20,591 nucleotides of DNA from JAIRTY01 sp050257395 (GTDB lineage Bacteria; Actinomycetota; Actinomycetes; Streptosporangiales; Streptosporangiaceae). Positions 1 through 6,584 of the stretch are shown here, piece after piece. The position numbers and the translations under genes were made by a program. How positions within the stretch are numbered: position 1 is the first letter of the stretch; each line of letters opens with the position of its first letter. Location: assembly GCA_050257395.1 (NCBI GenBank), contig JBLMWU010000196.1:1-20591 (forward strand), in the 5' to 3' direction. The notes under the pieces were generated by a model. That model was not told where the DNA came from. It ran no database searches and was given only the letters and a program-made list of their open reading frames with translations.

Positions 1-150
1 CCGGGCGCGGGAACCCGCTCAGCGTCGTGCCGGAGGCGCGCCGACGAGCAGAGTGGGCGGCGCTGTTCAGCGGCCCCTGGGCCAGACCTGACCCCCCGAG
101 TTTCCCCCCGCGGCCCGTCAAACCCCTTGAGCCCCCCTGCCAGCGTGGGC
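1..150. other. Left edge; possible tail of an upstream gene
   Basis: Two plus-strand frames are open from the window edge. One closes with TGA at 89-91; the other stays open to TAA at 222-224 and begins with residues reading GRGNPLSVVPEARRRAEW. Either could be the end of a gene that starts outside the window, but the sequence is too short to recognise a family or decide which is real. Confidence 0.2.
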
Positions 151-193
151 CTGCGGTGCTGCCTGGGATCCCCCACCCGGGCAGCACCCGCAG
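151..193 (+). terminator. Strong stem-loop, probable terminator or leader hairpin
   Basis: The arms 151-167 and 176-193 are complementary over about 17 pairs, with one bulged G and one possible G-U pair, around the 8-nt loop 168-175. It lies 38 bp before the start at 232. It has no T-tract, as is common for actinomycete terminators, so it could end an upstream transcript or fold in the leader of the next gene. Confidence 0.45.
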
Positions 194-231
194 GAGCGGG
201 CCAGCCCGGACGGATGGAGGCTAAGCGGACG

Positions 232-636
232 ATGTCCGACCCGATTTCGCCCCCGGCTGCGCGCCGGCCGGAAGAGGTCCTCGAGTTGGTGTCGCTGGCA
301 CTCAGCGACGGGGACCTGGAAGCCGCGCTCGCGCAGTACGAGCGGGAGGCGGTGCTCCGCCCGTGGGCGCCCGGGCTGGCCGCGAACGGGCAGAGCCTGC
401 GCGACATCCTGGCCTCGCTCATGGACCTGCGCCTCCCCCTGTCGGCGAAGGTCCACGCGGTGCTGCCAGCGGGCGACCTGGCGCTGGTGCTCGGCGAACG
501 GGCGATCACCGGCATCGGCCCCAGCCAGGAGAAGATCCACCTGCGCGGGCTCGGCTCCACCATGGTCCGCCGCCAGCCGGACGGCACCTGGTGCATCGTC
601 GCCGAAGCCTGGTGCCTCGACAGTCCCCGCCCCTGA
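232..636 (+). CDS. SnoaL-like / NTF2-fold small protein
   Basis: This 134-residue protein resembles the ketosteroid-isomerase-like (SnoaL, DUF4440) group of the NTF2 fold. It shows an N-terminal helix with EEVLELVSLALSDGDLEAAL followed by the typical 'xYExEAVLRP' strand. A central helix (LRDILASLMDL) follows, and the C-terminal strands end in GTWCIVAEAW. Members of this fold bind small hydrophobic ligands or act as isomerases, cyclases or SAM-independent helpers, so no reaction can be named. The ATG at 232 was chosen because GGAGG lies at 216-220, 11 nt upstream; the frame is open further upstream (to 127), but that part is proline-rich and not family-like. It stands alone, with a small hairpin 25 bp after its stop. 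Confidence 0.75.
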   Translation: MSDPISPPAARRPEEVLELVSLALSDGDLEAALAQYEREAVLRPWAPGLAANGQSLRDILASLMDLRLPLSAKVHAVLPAGDLALVLGERAITGIGPSQEKIHLRGLGSTMVRRQPDGTWCIVAEAWCLDSPRP

Positions 637-660
637 CAGCTCCCCCCAGCCGCGGCGGAT

Positions 661-676
661 CCCGGCCCTTGCCGGG
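661..676 (+). terminator. Short GC hairpin after the NTF2-like gene
   Basis: CCCGGC at 661-666 and GCCGGG at 671-676 form a perfect 6-bp stem with the loop CCTT. It begins 25 bp past the stop at 636, so a transcription terminator is a reasonable reading. There is no T-run. Confidence 0.35.
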
Positions 677-685
677 GGTCCCCCT

Positions 686-730
686 GTGGTTCCCCCGTTC
701 GCCATCATCGCCGGTCCCGTGGTTCCCCCG
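686..730 (+). repeat. Direct repeat GTGGTTCCCCCG, two copies
   Basis: The 12-mer GTGGTTCCCCCG occurs at 686-697 and again at 719-730, with starts 33 bp apart, close to three helical turns. It lies in the 214-bp gap upstream of the HAF-repeat gene (start 851). Helical phasing suggests a paired protein-binding site; no known operator was recognised. Confidence 0.4.
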
Positions 731-850
731 GAGCACCCGGTGAACCGCCCCAGCCTGGCGCGGAAGGTAGCCGCAGGGCCGGACGACGGCACGACGACTT
801 CTCCGCGAGCCACCGCTGTGCTCGCCGGAAACAGCAGAGAGGCCTGGACG

Positions 851-2017
851 ATGAGCGTTACCGAAGGGACCGGGTACGAACCCACCCAGGGCTGGCCAGC
901 GCCGGGCAGGCGGCAGCCGGACGCGTGGGATCTGACCCCGGCCGAGGGCCAGCGGACTCTGGGACAGCCCGTGGCCGGGTACCCGCAGCCCCCGGCGCAG
1001 CCCAGCGCACCCCGCCGCTCCGGCGGGCGGGGCCGCCGGATCGGCGTCATCGCGGCGGCCGGGGTGCTCGTGGTTGCGGCCGCGGCCGGCTACCTGGTGA
1101 CGCGCGGCGGCGGCAAGCAGAGCACCGCCCCCACCGGGTACACCTTCCACACCTACAACAACCACGCCGACCCCACGTTCAACCAGCTGCTCGGCATCAC
1201 CAAGGGCGGCGTCATCGCCGGCTACTTCGGCTCCGGCGAGGCCGGGCACCCGAACAAGGGCTACCAGCTCCTGCCCGGCGGCCAGGGCGACTACGTGAAC
1301 GAGAACTTCCCCGGCGCCGTGCAGACCCAGGTCACCGGCCTCAACGACACCGGCGTCACGGTCGGGTTCTACTCCGGCATGAACAACGCCAACGGGACCA
1401 ACGACAACTTCGGGTTCTACGCGATCGGCGCGACCGACTTCCACCCGGTCAACTTCCCGTCCCACTTCAACACCAGCCCGCCGGTCAACCAGCTACTCGG
1501 CGTCAATGACCACGGGGTGGCGGTCGGCTTCTTCGTCAACGGCCAGGGCAACAACCGGGGCTACGAGTACAACATCCACACCCACCACTTCAGCCGGGTG
1601 AAGGTGGCGGGCGCGGTCATGGGCCGCAAGGCCCCGAGCCTGACCGCCGCCGCTATCAGCAACACCGGCGCGGTCGCGGGCTTCTACGTGCCGACCGGCA
1701 GCAACGTCACCGACGCCTTCCTGCTGCTGGCGAACGGCAAGTTCTGGAAGATCGCCCACCCGGGTGCGTCGATGACCCAGGCGTTCGGGGTCAACGATCA
1801 CAACGAGGTGGTGGGCGCGTACACGGTGGGCAGCGGCAACAACGCCAAGACGCACGGCTTCACCTGGACGCCGGGCCACGGGTTCAGCACCGTGGACGAC
1901 CCGCACGGCAAGGGCGCGACCGCCATCAACGGGGTGAACGACGCCGGCGCCCTGGTCGGCTTCTACACCGACGCCAAGGGCAACACCGACGGGATGCTCG
2001 CCCAGCCGCGCCACTGA
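851..2017 (+). CDS. Membrane-anchored HAF-repeat extracellular protein
   Basis: The 388-residue protein has a proline/glutamine-rich cytoplasmic N-terminus (about 1-60), an Arg-rich stop (RRSGGRGRR) and one transmembrane helix (about 64-84). The rest is an exported domain of some 300 residues. That domain carries six degenerate repeats of the type GVNDxGxxVGFY: LGITKGGVIAGYF, LNDTGVTVGFY, VNDHGVAVGFF, ISNTGAVAGFY, VNDHNEVVGAY and VNDAGALVGFY. This is the HAF-family extracellular repeat, thought to fold as a beta-propeller-like module. Function is unknown; there is no catalytic motif, so a surface binding or scaffolding role is inference. The ATG at 851 has GAGAGG at 837-842. Upstream in-frame codons (from 686) look non-coding. 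The exported part is rich in Asn and Gly, unlike its neighbours. Confidence 0.85.
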   Translation: MSVTEGTGYEPTQGWPAPGRRQPDAWDLTPAEGQRTLGQPVAGYPQPPAQPSAPRRSGGRGRRIGVIAAAGVLVVAAAAGYLVTRGGGKQSTAPTGYTFHTYNNHADPTFNQLLGITKGGVIAGYFGSGEAGHPNKGYQLLPGGQGDYVNENFPGAVQTQVTGLNDTGVTVGFYSGMNNANGTNDNFGFYAIGATDFHPVNFPSHFNTSPPVNQLLGVNDHGVAVGFFVNGQGNNRGYEYNIHTHHFSRVKVAGAVMGRKAPSLTAAAISNTGAVAGFYVPTGSNVTDAFLLLANGKFWKIAHPGASMTQAFGVNDHNEVVGAYTVGSGNNAKTHGFTWTPGHGFSTVDDPHGKGATAINGVNDAGALVGFYTDAKGNTDGMLAQPRH

Positions 2018-2030
2018 CCCACCGCAGGCA

Positions 2031-2116
2031 CCGGGCCCGGCGTTTCCCCTGGATAACCCAGCGCCGGGCCCGGGCACCAGGACGGCGGGCCGCTCCCTCG
2101 GGGGCGCGGCCCGCCG
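2031..2116. terminator. Two tandem hairpins between convergent genes
   Basis: Hairpin one pairs 2031-2042 (CCGGGCCCGGCG) with 2062-2073 over 12 bp. Hairpin two pairs 2083-2093 (CGGCGGGCCGC) with 2106-2116 over 11 bp. They fill the 119-bp gap between the HAF gene and the end of the EamA gene on the other strand. They are well placed to stop transcription from both sides. Confidence 0.65.
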
Positions 2117-2136
2117 CTGGTATGCGGGGCGCCGGG

Positions 2137-3192
2137 TCAGCCGCTGCCTTCCCGGGCCCCGGCCAGCTCCGGCTCGCCGCCCACGGCGTCCCGCGCATCG
2201 TCCCGGCGGGGCCGGGCCGCGGGCGCCGGAGCCGGGCGCGGGGCCGGGGCTGGGGCGCCGCGCAGCTCGGCCATCCTCACCAGCGCCACCCCGGCGAGGA
2301 TGAACCCGCCGCCGGCGAACTGCTCCGCGGACGGCAGCTGGCCCAGCAGCAGCCACGCGAACAGCACCGCGAACAGCACCTCGGTCAGCCCGATGAAGGA
2401 CGCGAGCCGGGCACCGAGCCGGCGGGCCGCGCCGATGCCCGCGACGTAGGCGATGACCGCGGCCACCAGGGACAGCCCGAGCACCGGCACCACCCAGCTG
2501 ACCGGGTGGCCGAGGAAGCGGACGGTCGCCGCGCCCGCGGTCATCGGCAGCAGTCCGGTCGCGCCCACGGCGGCGAGCGCGGCCGTGCCCACGCACATCC
2601 CGGCCCACGCCATCACCACCGGCGGCAGCGGCTCGGCATCCTCGGTGGCGGACAGCAGGAAGTAGACGGCCAGGCCCGCGGCGGCCAGCAGGCCCCACAT
2701 CACCCCGGCCGGGTCGAGCCGGACGTTCCCGCCGACGCCGAGCACCAGGGCCAGGCCCGCGATGGCCGTGACCGCGCCCGCGACCGTGAGCCGCCGCGGC
2801 CGCTGCCCGTGGCGCAGCCACAGCCAGCCCACCACCAGCACCGTGCCCAGGTACTCCAGCAGCAGCGCCACCCCGACCGGGATCCGCTGGATGGCGCTGA
2901 AGTAGAAGAGCTGGCAGCCCGCCACCGCGACCAGCCCGTAGGCGGTCACCCGGCCCGCGGCCCGGCGCAGCAGCGCCCACCGGCCCCGCAGCTGCAGCAG
3001 CGCCGGCACCGTGAGCATCAGCGCGGACGCGGCGATCCGGGCGGTGACCGCGGCAGCCGGGCTCCAGCCCGCGCCGATCAGCGCGGACGCGAACGTGCCC
3101 GACGTGCCGAAGGTGGCCGCCGACAGCACCGCCAGCGGCAGGCCGGCCCGGGCTGCGCGGGATCGGGTGGCGGTGGTCCCGGCGATGGTCAC
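2137..3192 (-). CDS. EamA-family (DMT superfamily) membrane transporter
   Basis: This 351-residue protein has about ten hydrophobic helices arranged as two EamA repeats. Repeat one runs from LPLAVLSAATFGTSG to the helix VALLLEYLGTVLVVGWLWLR. Repeat two runs from WGLLAAAGLAVYFLLSA to the signature SFIGLTEVLFAVLFAWLLLG, which is followed by the last helix. These permeases usually export amino acids or other small metabolites; the substrate cannot be told. The last 50 residues form an Ala/Pro/Arg-rich cytoplasmic tail that is not part of the family. The GTG at 3192 has AGGAG on the minus strand at 3199-3203, 6 nt away. It has its own promoter (see 3249-3278), so it is probably transcribed separately from the oxidase gene lying upstream on the same strand. 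Confidence 0.9.
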   Translation of the reverse strand: MTIAGTTATRSRAARAGLPLAVLSAATFGTSGTFASALIGAGWSPAAAVTARIAASALMLTVPALLQLRGRWALLRRAAGRVTAYGLVAVAGCQLFYFSAIQRIPVGVALLLEYLGTVLVVGWLWLRHGQRPRRLTVAGAVTAIAGLALVLGVGGNVRLDPAGVMWGLLAAAGLAVYFLLSATEDAEPLPPVVMAWAGMCVGTAALAAVGATGLLPMTAGAATVRFLGHPVSWVVPVLGLSLVAAVIAYVAGIGAARRLGARLASFIGLTEVLFAVLFAWLLLGQLPSAEQFAGGGFILAGVALVRMAELRGAPAPAPRPAPAPAARPRRDDARDAVGGEPELAGAREGSG

Positions 3193-3248
3193 GGCGCGCT
3201 CCTGGGTCAGTCAGCGGATGTAAGTGGCAAACGATTACTACAGTCCTG

Positions 3249-3278
3249 ACACTAGCGAGGCAGCCTGAAAGGAGTCAA
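3249..3278 (-). promoter_or_regulatory. Vegetative-type promoter of the EamA gene
   Basis: Read on the minus strand, TTGACT (3278-3273) is followed after 18 bp by TAGTGT (3254-3249). The predicted transcript starts near 3242, giving a leader of about 50 nt before the GTG at 3192. Confidence 0.6.
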
Positions 3279-3311
3279 GCCGGTTTTTGCCTATGACAGG
3301 GAGCGGCGGCC

Positions 3312-4439
3312 TCAGGCCTGCGGGGTCACTGCCAGGGCCGGCCGGGCCAGGGTGAACCGGTCCAGCGGCACCGCGGGCTCCTCGCCGAGCGCCAGCCCGG
3401 CCAGGATCTCCCCGAGCAGCGGCCCGAACTTGAACGCGTGACCCGAGCAGCCGCCGCCCACCACCACCGGCCCCTCCCGGTCGAGGATGAAGTCCTCGTC
3501 CGCGGTCATCGTGTACAGGCAGGTCTCCGGCGCCATCCCGGACGGCACCAGGCCCGGCAGGCGGGCCCGCACGTACTCGTCGGCCTGCGCCTCCAGGGCC
3601 GGGTCGATCCGGGTGAACGGCCCCTGCCGCGGGTCGATGGCCCGCCGGGCCACGTGCGCCGCGACCTTGACCCCCGGCGCGCCGCCCGCGGCGGGCACCA
3701 CGTACCAGTCCGGGCCGCGCTGCGGCCATTCGATCAGCGTGGGCCAGGCCATCCCCGGGTCCGCGGGCCGGTAGTAGCGGATCTGCTGCACGGTCGGCAT
3801 CAGCTGCGGCACCCGGCTGACCGCGCCGGCCAGCACGTGCCCGGCCCAGGGCCCGGCGGTGACGACCGCCACCCGCGCCGCGATCTCCCCTGCCGCGGTG
3901 TGCAGGAGCACGCCGCCGGCGTCCCGCTCGATGCCGAGCACGGGTGCGTGCTCACGCAGCGGCACGCCGTCCCGCTGGGCGAGCCGCTGCAGCGCCGCGA
4001 CGGCCCGCCCGGCCAGGCACACCCCGGCGTCGGGCTGGAACAGCAGCCGCTCGCCGGGCCGGGCGGCGATCCCGGGAAACCGCCCGGCCAGCTCTGCCCC
4101 GGTCAGCCAGGCGTGCTCGGCGCCGCACTGCGCGAGCGCCGACGCGCAGGCCGCGGCCTCCGGGCCCGCGTCCAGCCCGCCGGTGGCGACCAGGAGTTCC
4201 TCGCCCGCGTCGGCCTGCAGCCGGGCCCAGGCGGCCCGCGCCTGCTGCGCCATCCGGACGTAGCCGGGGTCGGGGTAGGAGAGCCGGAAGATCCGGGTGG
4301 CACCGTGCGAGGAGCCCCGGTTGTGCCCGGCCCCGAACTGCTCCAGCACGACCGCGGGCACGCCCCGCGCCGCCAGCGCCCGGGCCGCCGCCGACCCGAG
4401 CAGGCCGGCCCCGACCACGGCGACCTCGACCCGTTCCAC
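3312..4439 (-). CDS. Monomeric sarcosine oxidase / N-methyltryptophan oxidase-like flavoenzyme
   Basis: This FAD-dependent amine oxidase of the DAO family oxidises a secondary or primary amine to an imine, with H2O2 as by-product. With the GTG at 4439 the protein has 375 residues, the family's usual size. It shows the Rossmann motif GAGLLG (10-15) and RGSSHGATRIFR with His45 and Arg49, matching the active-site pair of monomeric sarcosine oxidase. It also has CLYTMTADEDF with Cys307, at the position of the covalent flavin cysteine, and GHAFKFGP with Lys337, at the O2-activating lysine. All key residues are present. The frame is open further upstream (ATG at 4484 gives 390 residues). I prefer 4439 because a -10-like TATCGT lies 7 nt before it and VERVEVAVVGAG is a canonical N-terminus. 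Substrate is unknown. It is divergent from the RidA-family gene. Confidence 0.88.
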   Translation of the reverse strand: MERVEVAVVGAGLLGSAAARALAARGVPAVVLEQFGAGHNRGSSHGATRIFRLSYPDPGYVRMAQQARAAWARLQADAGEELLVATGGLDAGPEAAACASALAQCGAEHAWLTGAELAGRFPGIAARPGERLLFQPDAGVCLAGRAVAALQRLAQRDGVPLREHAPVLGIERDAGGVLLHTAAGEIAARVAVVTAGPWAGHVLAGAVSRVPQLMPTVQQIRYYRPADPGMAWPTLIEWPQRGPDWYVVPAAGGAPGVKVAAHVARRAIDPRQGPFTRIDPALEAQADEYVRARLPGLVPSGMAPETCLYTMTADEDFILDREGPVVVGGGCSGHAFKFGPLLGEILAGLALGEEPAVPLDRFTLARPALAVTPQA

Positions 4440-4446
4440 GGCCGCG

Positions 4447-4452
4447 ACGATA
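4447..4452 (-). promoter_or_regulatory. -10 hexamer TATCGT of the amine oxidase gene
   Basis: On the minus strand TATCGT is followed by 7 nt and then GTG at 4439, with no Shine-Dalgarno sequence between. This suggests a leaderless transcript. No clear -35 element was seen. Confidence 0.5.
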
Positions 4453-4481
4453 CCGGCTCCCTCACCAGGCCCCGGCTCCGT

Positions 4482-4513
4482 CATCCCCGACGGCAGCCAT
4501 CCCCGACGGCAGC
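4482..4513. repeat. Exact 16-bp tandem repeat in the divergent promoter region
   Basis: CATCCCCGACGGCAGC occurs twice, at 4482-4497 and 4498-4513, with no gap and no mismatch. It sits between the inferred -10 elements of the amine oxidase (4447-4452, minus) and the RidA gene (4540-4545, plus). It may be a tandem operator; a replication-slippage duplication is the simpler alternative. Confidence 0.6.
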
Positions 4514-4539
4514 GGCACTGATCGCTGGCGAGACTCTGG

Positions 4540-4545
4540 CATGCT
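4540..4545 (+). promoter_or_regulatory. -10-like hexamer CATGCT before the RidA gene
   Basis: CATGCT is followed by exactly 6 nt and the GTG at 4552. There is no Shine-Dalgarno sequence. It fits the leaderless layout seen at other starts here, though the hexamer departs from TANNNT at its first base. Confidence 0.35.
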
Positions 4546-4551
4546 GCGACT

Positions 4552-4947
4552 GTGACTTCCTCCCGCCGCCTGGTGACCTCGGGCTCGCCTCTGGAACCAG
4601 AAATTGGCTTCTCTCGTGCCGTGCGCGCTGGGCCGTACGTCTGCGTGGCCGGGACCGCGCCGATCGCGGAGGGCGGTGGCACCGCAGCCCCCGGCGACGT
4701 CTACGCACAATCTGTCCGCTGCCTCGATATCGCTGAACAAGCCCTCCAGGAGGCGGGCGCCGCCCTGGCGGACGTGATCCGCACCAGGGTGATGCTCACC
4801 GATATCAGGCAATGGCAGCAGGCCGCCCGCGCACATGCGGAGCGGTTCGCCCAGGTCCGGCCCGCCTGCACCTTCGTCGAGGTGTCACGCTTCGTCGATC
4901 CGGAATGGCTGGTGGAGTTCGAGGTGGACGCGATCGTCCCGGACTAG
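4552..4947 (+). CDS. RidA (YjgF/UK114) family enamine/imine deaminase-like protein
   Basis: The 131-residue protein spans the whole YjgF/RidA fold. It has the N-terminal strand GFSRAVRAGPYVCVAGTAPI, the helix with YAQSVRCLDIAEQALQEAGA, the strand VIRTRVMLTDI and the C-terminal RPACTFVEVSRFVDPEWLVEFEVDAI. RidA proteins hydrolyse reactive enamine/imine intermediates to keto compounds. The conserved Arg of the active site has a counterpart in the VIRTRVMLTD segment, and Glu near the end (LVEFEVDA) is kept. It is divergent from a flavin amine oxidase whose product would be an imine, so the two may work in sequence. This link is inferred. The GTG at 4552 has no ribosome-binding site but has a hexamer 6 nt upstream. 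Confidence 0.85.
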   Translation: MTSSRRLVTSGSPLEPEIGFSRAVRAGPYVCVAGTAPIAEGGGTAAPGDVYAQSVRCLDIAEQALQEAGAALADVIRTRVMLTDIRQWQQAARAHAERFAQVRPACTFVEVSRFVDPEWLVEFEVDAIVPD

Positions 4948-5024
4948 CGCCCCACAGCCAGACCCCCGCCTTTCAGCCGCTGCAGCAGCCAGGCCAGCCA
5001 GCCCTGTAAGTGGTCAAAACGAGC

Positions 5025-5030
5025 TACGCT
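5025..5030 (+). promoter_or_regulatory. -10 hexamer TACGCT of the CGNR gene
   Basis: TACGCT lies 9 nt before an in-frame ATG at 5040 and 51 nt before the better-supported GTG at 5082. The same hexamer stands before two other genes in this window (11150 and 11892). No -35 element was recognised. Confidence 0.45.
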
Positions 5031-5081
5031 AGTGACTGGATGGCTGGACTGCCAGGCGGCTGGGCGGAAGGAGCCGGCGCA

Positions 5082-5633
5082 GTGCTGTTCGCACACGACA
5101 CCGAGGTAGCGCTCACGGCGGCCGCCGCCCTGGTCAACACGGGCCGCGGCGACACCGACGAGCTGGCCGGCCCGGCCGCGCTCGACCGGTTCGTGCGGCT
5201 CTGGGGCTGGACCGGCAGCCGCACCCACGACCAGGCAGAACTCGACGCCGTCCGCCGCCTGCGGCCCCGGCTGGAGCAGATCTGGGATATGAACGAGGAC
5301 GAGGCGGCCGGCCTGGTCAACGCCCTGCTGCGGGAGACCGGCGCGCTGCCGCAGGTCGTCAAGCACGACGGCTGGGACTACCACCTGCACGCCACCCGGC
5401 CCGACGCCCCGCTCGCCGACCGGATGGCGGTAGAGGCGGCCATGGCGTTCGCCGACGTCATCCGCACCAAACAGCTGCACCGGCTGCGCCGCTGCGCCGC
5501 GGACAACTGCGACGACGTGCACGTGGACCTGTCCAAGAACCAGTCCCGGCGGTTCTGCAGCACCGCCTGCGCCAACCGCACCAACGTCGCCGCCTACCGG
5601 ACGCGCCAGGCCCGCCAGCCCGCCCGGCCCTGA
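5082..5633 (+). CDS. CGNR zinc-finger (ABATE domain) regulator
   Basis: With the GTG at 5082 this is a 183-residue protein. Residues 1 to about 130 form the ABATE-type helical domain, opening with LFAHDTEVALTAAAALVNT and containing LVNALLRETGALPQV. The C-terminal CGNR zinc finger has CAADNC followed by FCSTACANR, giving four zinc-binding Cys, with CANR in place of the literal CGNR. It ends in a basic stretch RTRQARQ. Such proteins are putative stress-linked transcription regulators, with the finger taken to bind DNA. AAGGAG at 5068-5073 is 8 nt before the GTG. A start at ATG 5040 would add 14 residues. The next gene (5721) is 87 bp downstream on the same strand and has its own ribosome-binding site. 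Confidence 0.85.
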   Translation: MLFAHDTEVALTAAAALVNTGRGDTDELAGPAALDRFVRLWGWTGSRTHDQAELDAVRRLRPRLEQIWDMNEDEAAGLVNALLRETGALPQVVKHDGWDYHLHATRPDAPLADRMAVEAAMAFADVIRTKQLHRLRRCAADNCDDVHVDLSKNQSRRFCSTACANRTNVAAYRTRQARQPARP

Positions 5634-5720
5634 CGTAGTCTGGGCAGAGCCGGGACAGACCGGCGGCCACGGGCCACCCCCCACGGCACGCCGGCCGCGA
5701 CGCACGAGGGAGGCCGGCTG

Positions 5721-5888
5721 ATGGGCGGGAAAGTGATCGGGGCGATCATCCTGGTGATCGCCGTCTTGCTGGGCGTGACGCTGCTCTTCAATGTGCTGCA
5801 CGCGCTGATGGGCATGCTGATCTTCGCGGCCTTCGCGATCGCGCTGTTCCTGCTGGCCTCCAAGATGCTGCGGCACTCCCGCCGGTAG
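5721..5888 (+). CDS. 55-residue two-helix membrane protein
   Basis: The reading frame codes for a small hydrophobic protein starting MGGKVIGAIILVIAVLLGV and ending KMLRHSRR. Two predicted membrane helices (about residues 5-22 and 30-47) are joined by the short link FNVLHAL, and the C-terminal tail is basic. The start is well supported: GAGGGAGG at 5706-5713 lies 7 nt before the ATG. G/C-rich third positions match real genes around it. No family was recognised. It ends only 5 bp from the end of the convergent gene at 5894. Function is unknown; an accessory or stress-membrane peptide is a guess. Confidence 0.75.
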   Translation: MGGKVIGAIILVIAVLLGVTLLFNVLHALMGMLIFAAFAIALFLLASKMLRHSRR

Positions 5889-5893
5889 GCCGG

Positions 5894-6484
5894 TCAGCCC
5901 GCTGACCAGCCCGGGTCCCGCCCGGCCAGGGCGACCACGCGATCGAGCAGCGGCGCGCTGTCCGGCACCTGCCGCGACGGCCCGAACGCCACATCCGGGC
6001 CGGCCGGCGCGTCCGGGCTGGCGAACTGCGCCAGGAAGCTGTGCGCCGCGTCCAGCAGTTCCGGCGCGCAGCCGTACGGGCGGCCGGTCGCGCGCGCGAT
6101 GTCCCAGCCGTGCACCACGAGCTCGTCGGCCACGGTGAGGCCGACCATCGCCGCTGGCGCGTCCATGCCCGCGATCCGGGTCATGCCGTCCCACGCCGCC
6201 GGGTCGCGCCAGGCCGCCGCCAGCGCGGCGAGGTCACGGGAGATGCGTGCCCGCCAGCCCGGCTCCAGCCGGGCTGCGTCCCCGGCCGGCGCCCCCTCGG
6301 TGAGCGGGCCAAAGTCCTTGCTGGCCGCGGCGGTGAACGCCAGCGCCAGCCCGCCCACGTGCTCGATCAGGTCACCCAGCGTGTAGGCGGGGCAGGGGGT
6401 GGGCCTGCCCAGCTCGCCGTCGGTGGTGCGGGTGACCAGGTCTGCCAGCTGCTGGGCCCCTGGCCCGAGGTCGACGATGTCCAT
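5894..6484 (-). CDS. TIGR03086-type metal-binding protein (DinB / maleylpyruvate isomerase-like)
   Basis: The 196-residue protein matches the TIGR03086 group of the DinB/mycothiol-dependent maleylpyruvate isomerase superfamily. It has LGPGAQQLADLV at the N-terminus, then PTPCPAYTLGDLIEHVGG and VADELVVHGWDIARATG. The likely metal ligands are His42 (DLIEHV), Glu121 and His125 (DELVVHGWD). These proteins are four-helix bundles that bind a divalent metal; some are thiol-dependent transferases using mycothiol, an actinobacterial thiol. Its substrate is unknown. The start is uncertain: ATG 6484 has only AAGGGC too close, whereas ATG 6517 has AGGTG 8 nt upstream and adds 11 residues (MSPRPGRRPKG). 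I use 6484 because the family usually starts just before LGPGAQ. Confidence 0.82.
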   Translation of the reverse strand: MDIVDLGPGAQQLADLVTRTTDGELGRPTPCPAYTLGDLIEHVGGLALAFTAAASKDFGPLTEGAPAGDAARLEPGWRARISRDLAALAAAWRDPAAWDGMTRIAGMDAPAAMVGLTVADELVVHGWDIARATGRPYGCAPELLDAAHSFLAQFASPDAPAGPDVAFGPSRQVPDSAPLLDRVVALAGRDPGWSAG

Positions 6485-6572
6485 GCCCTTAGGACGGCGG
6501 CCGGGCCGCGGACTCATCGCCGGCGCACCTGCCCGGCCGGGCCCGGTGCTGGCCTGCCCGCCGCCGCCCGGG

Positions 6573-6578
6573 TATTGA
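6573..6578 (+). promoter_or_regulatory. -10-like hexamer TATTGA before the PHP gene
   Basis: TATTGA is followed by 6 nt and the GTG at 6585, with no ribosome-binding site. This matches the leaderless layout of other genes in the window. The last base differs from TANNNT. Confidence 0.35.
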
Positions 6579-6584
6579 TGACAT

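Noticed and set aside
4440..4682. Longer amine oxidase starting at 4484 or 4682
   Set aside because: These starts have no ribosome-binding site, would run over the tandem repeat and the RidA promoter, and add residues not found in the family. GTG 4439 puts His45, Arg49 and Cys307 at or near the known positions.
3438..4736. A 432-codon plus-strand frame over the amine oxidase
   Set aside because: It is an antisense shadow of the oxidase, rich in Arg/Gly/Pro/His and without motifs; the oxidase strand has all catalytic residues.
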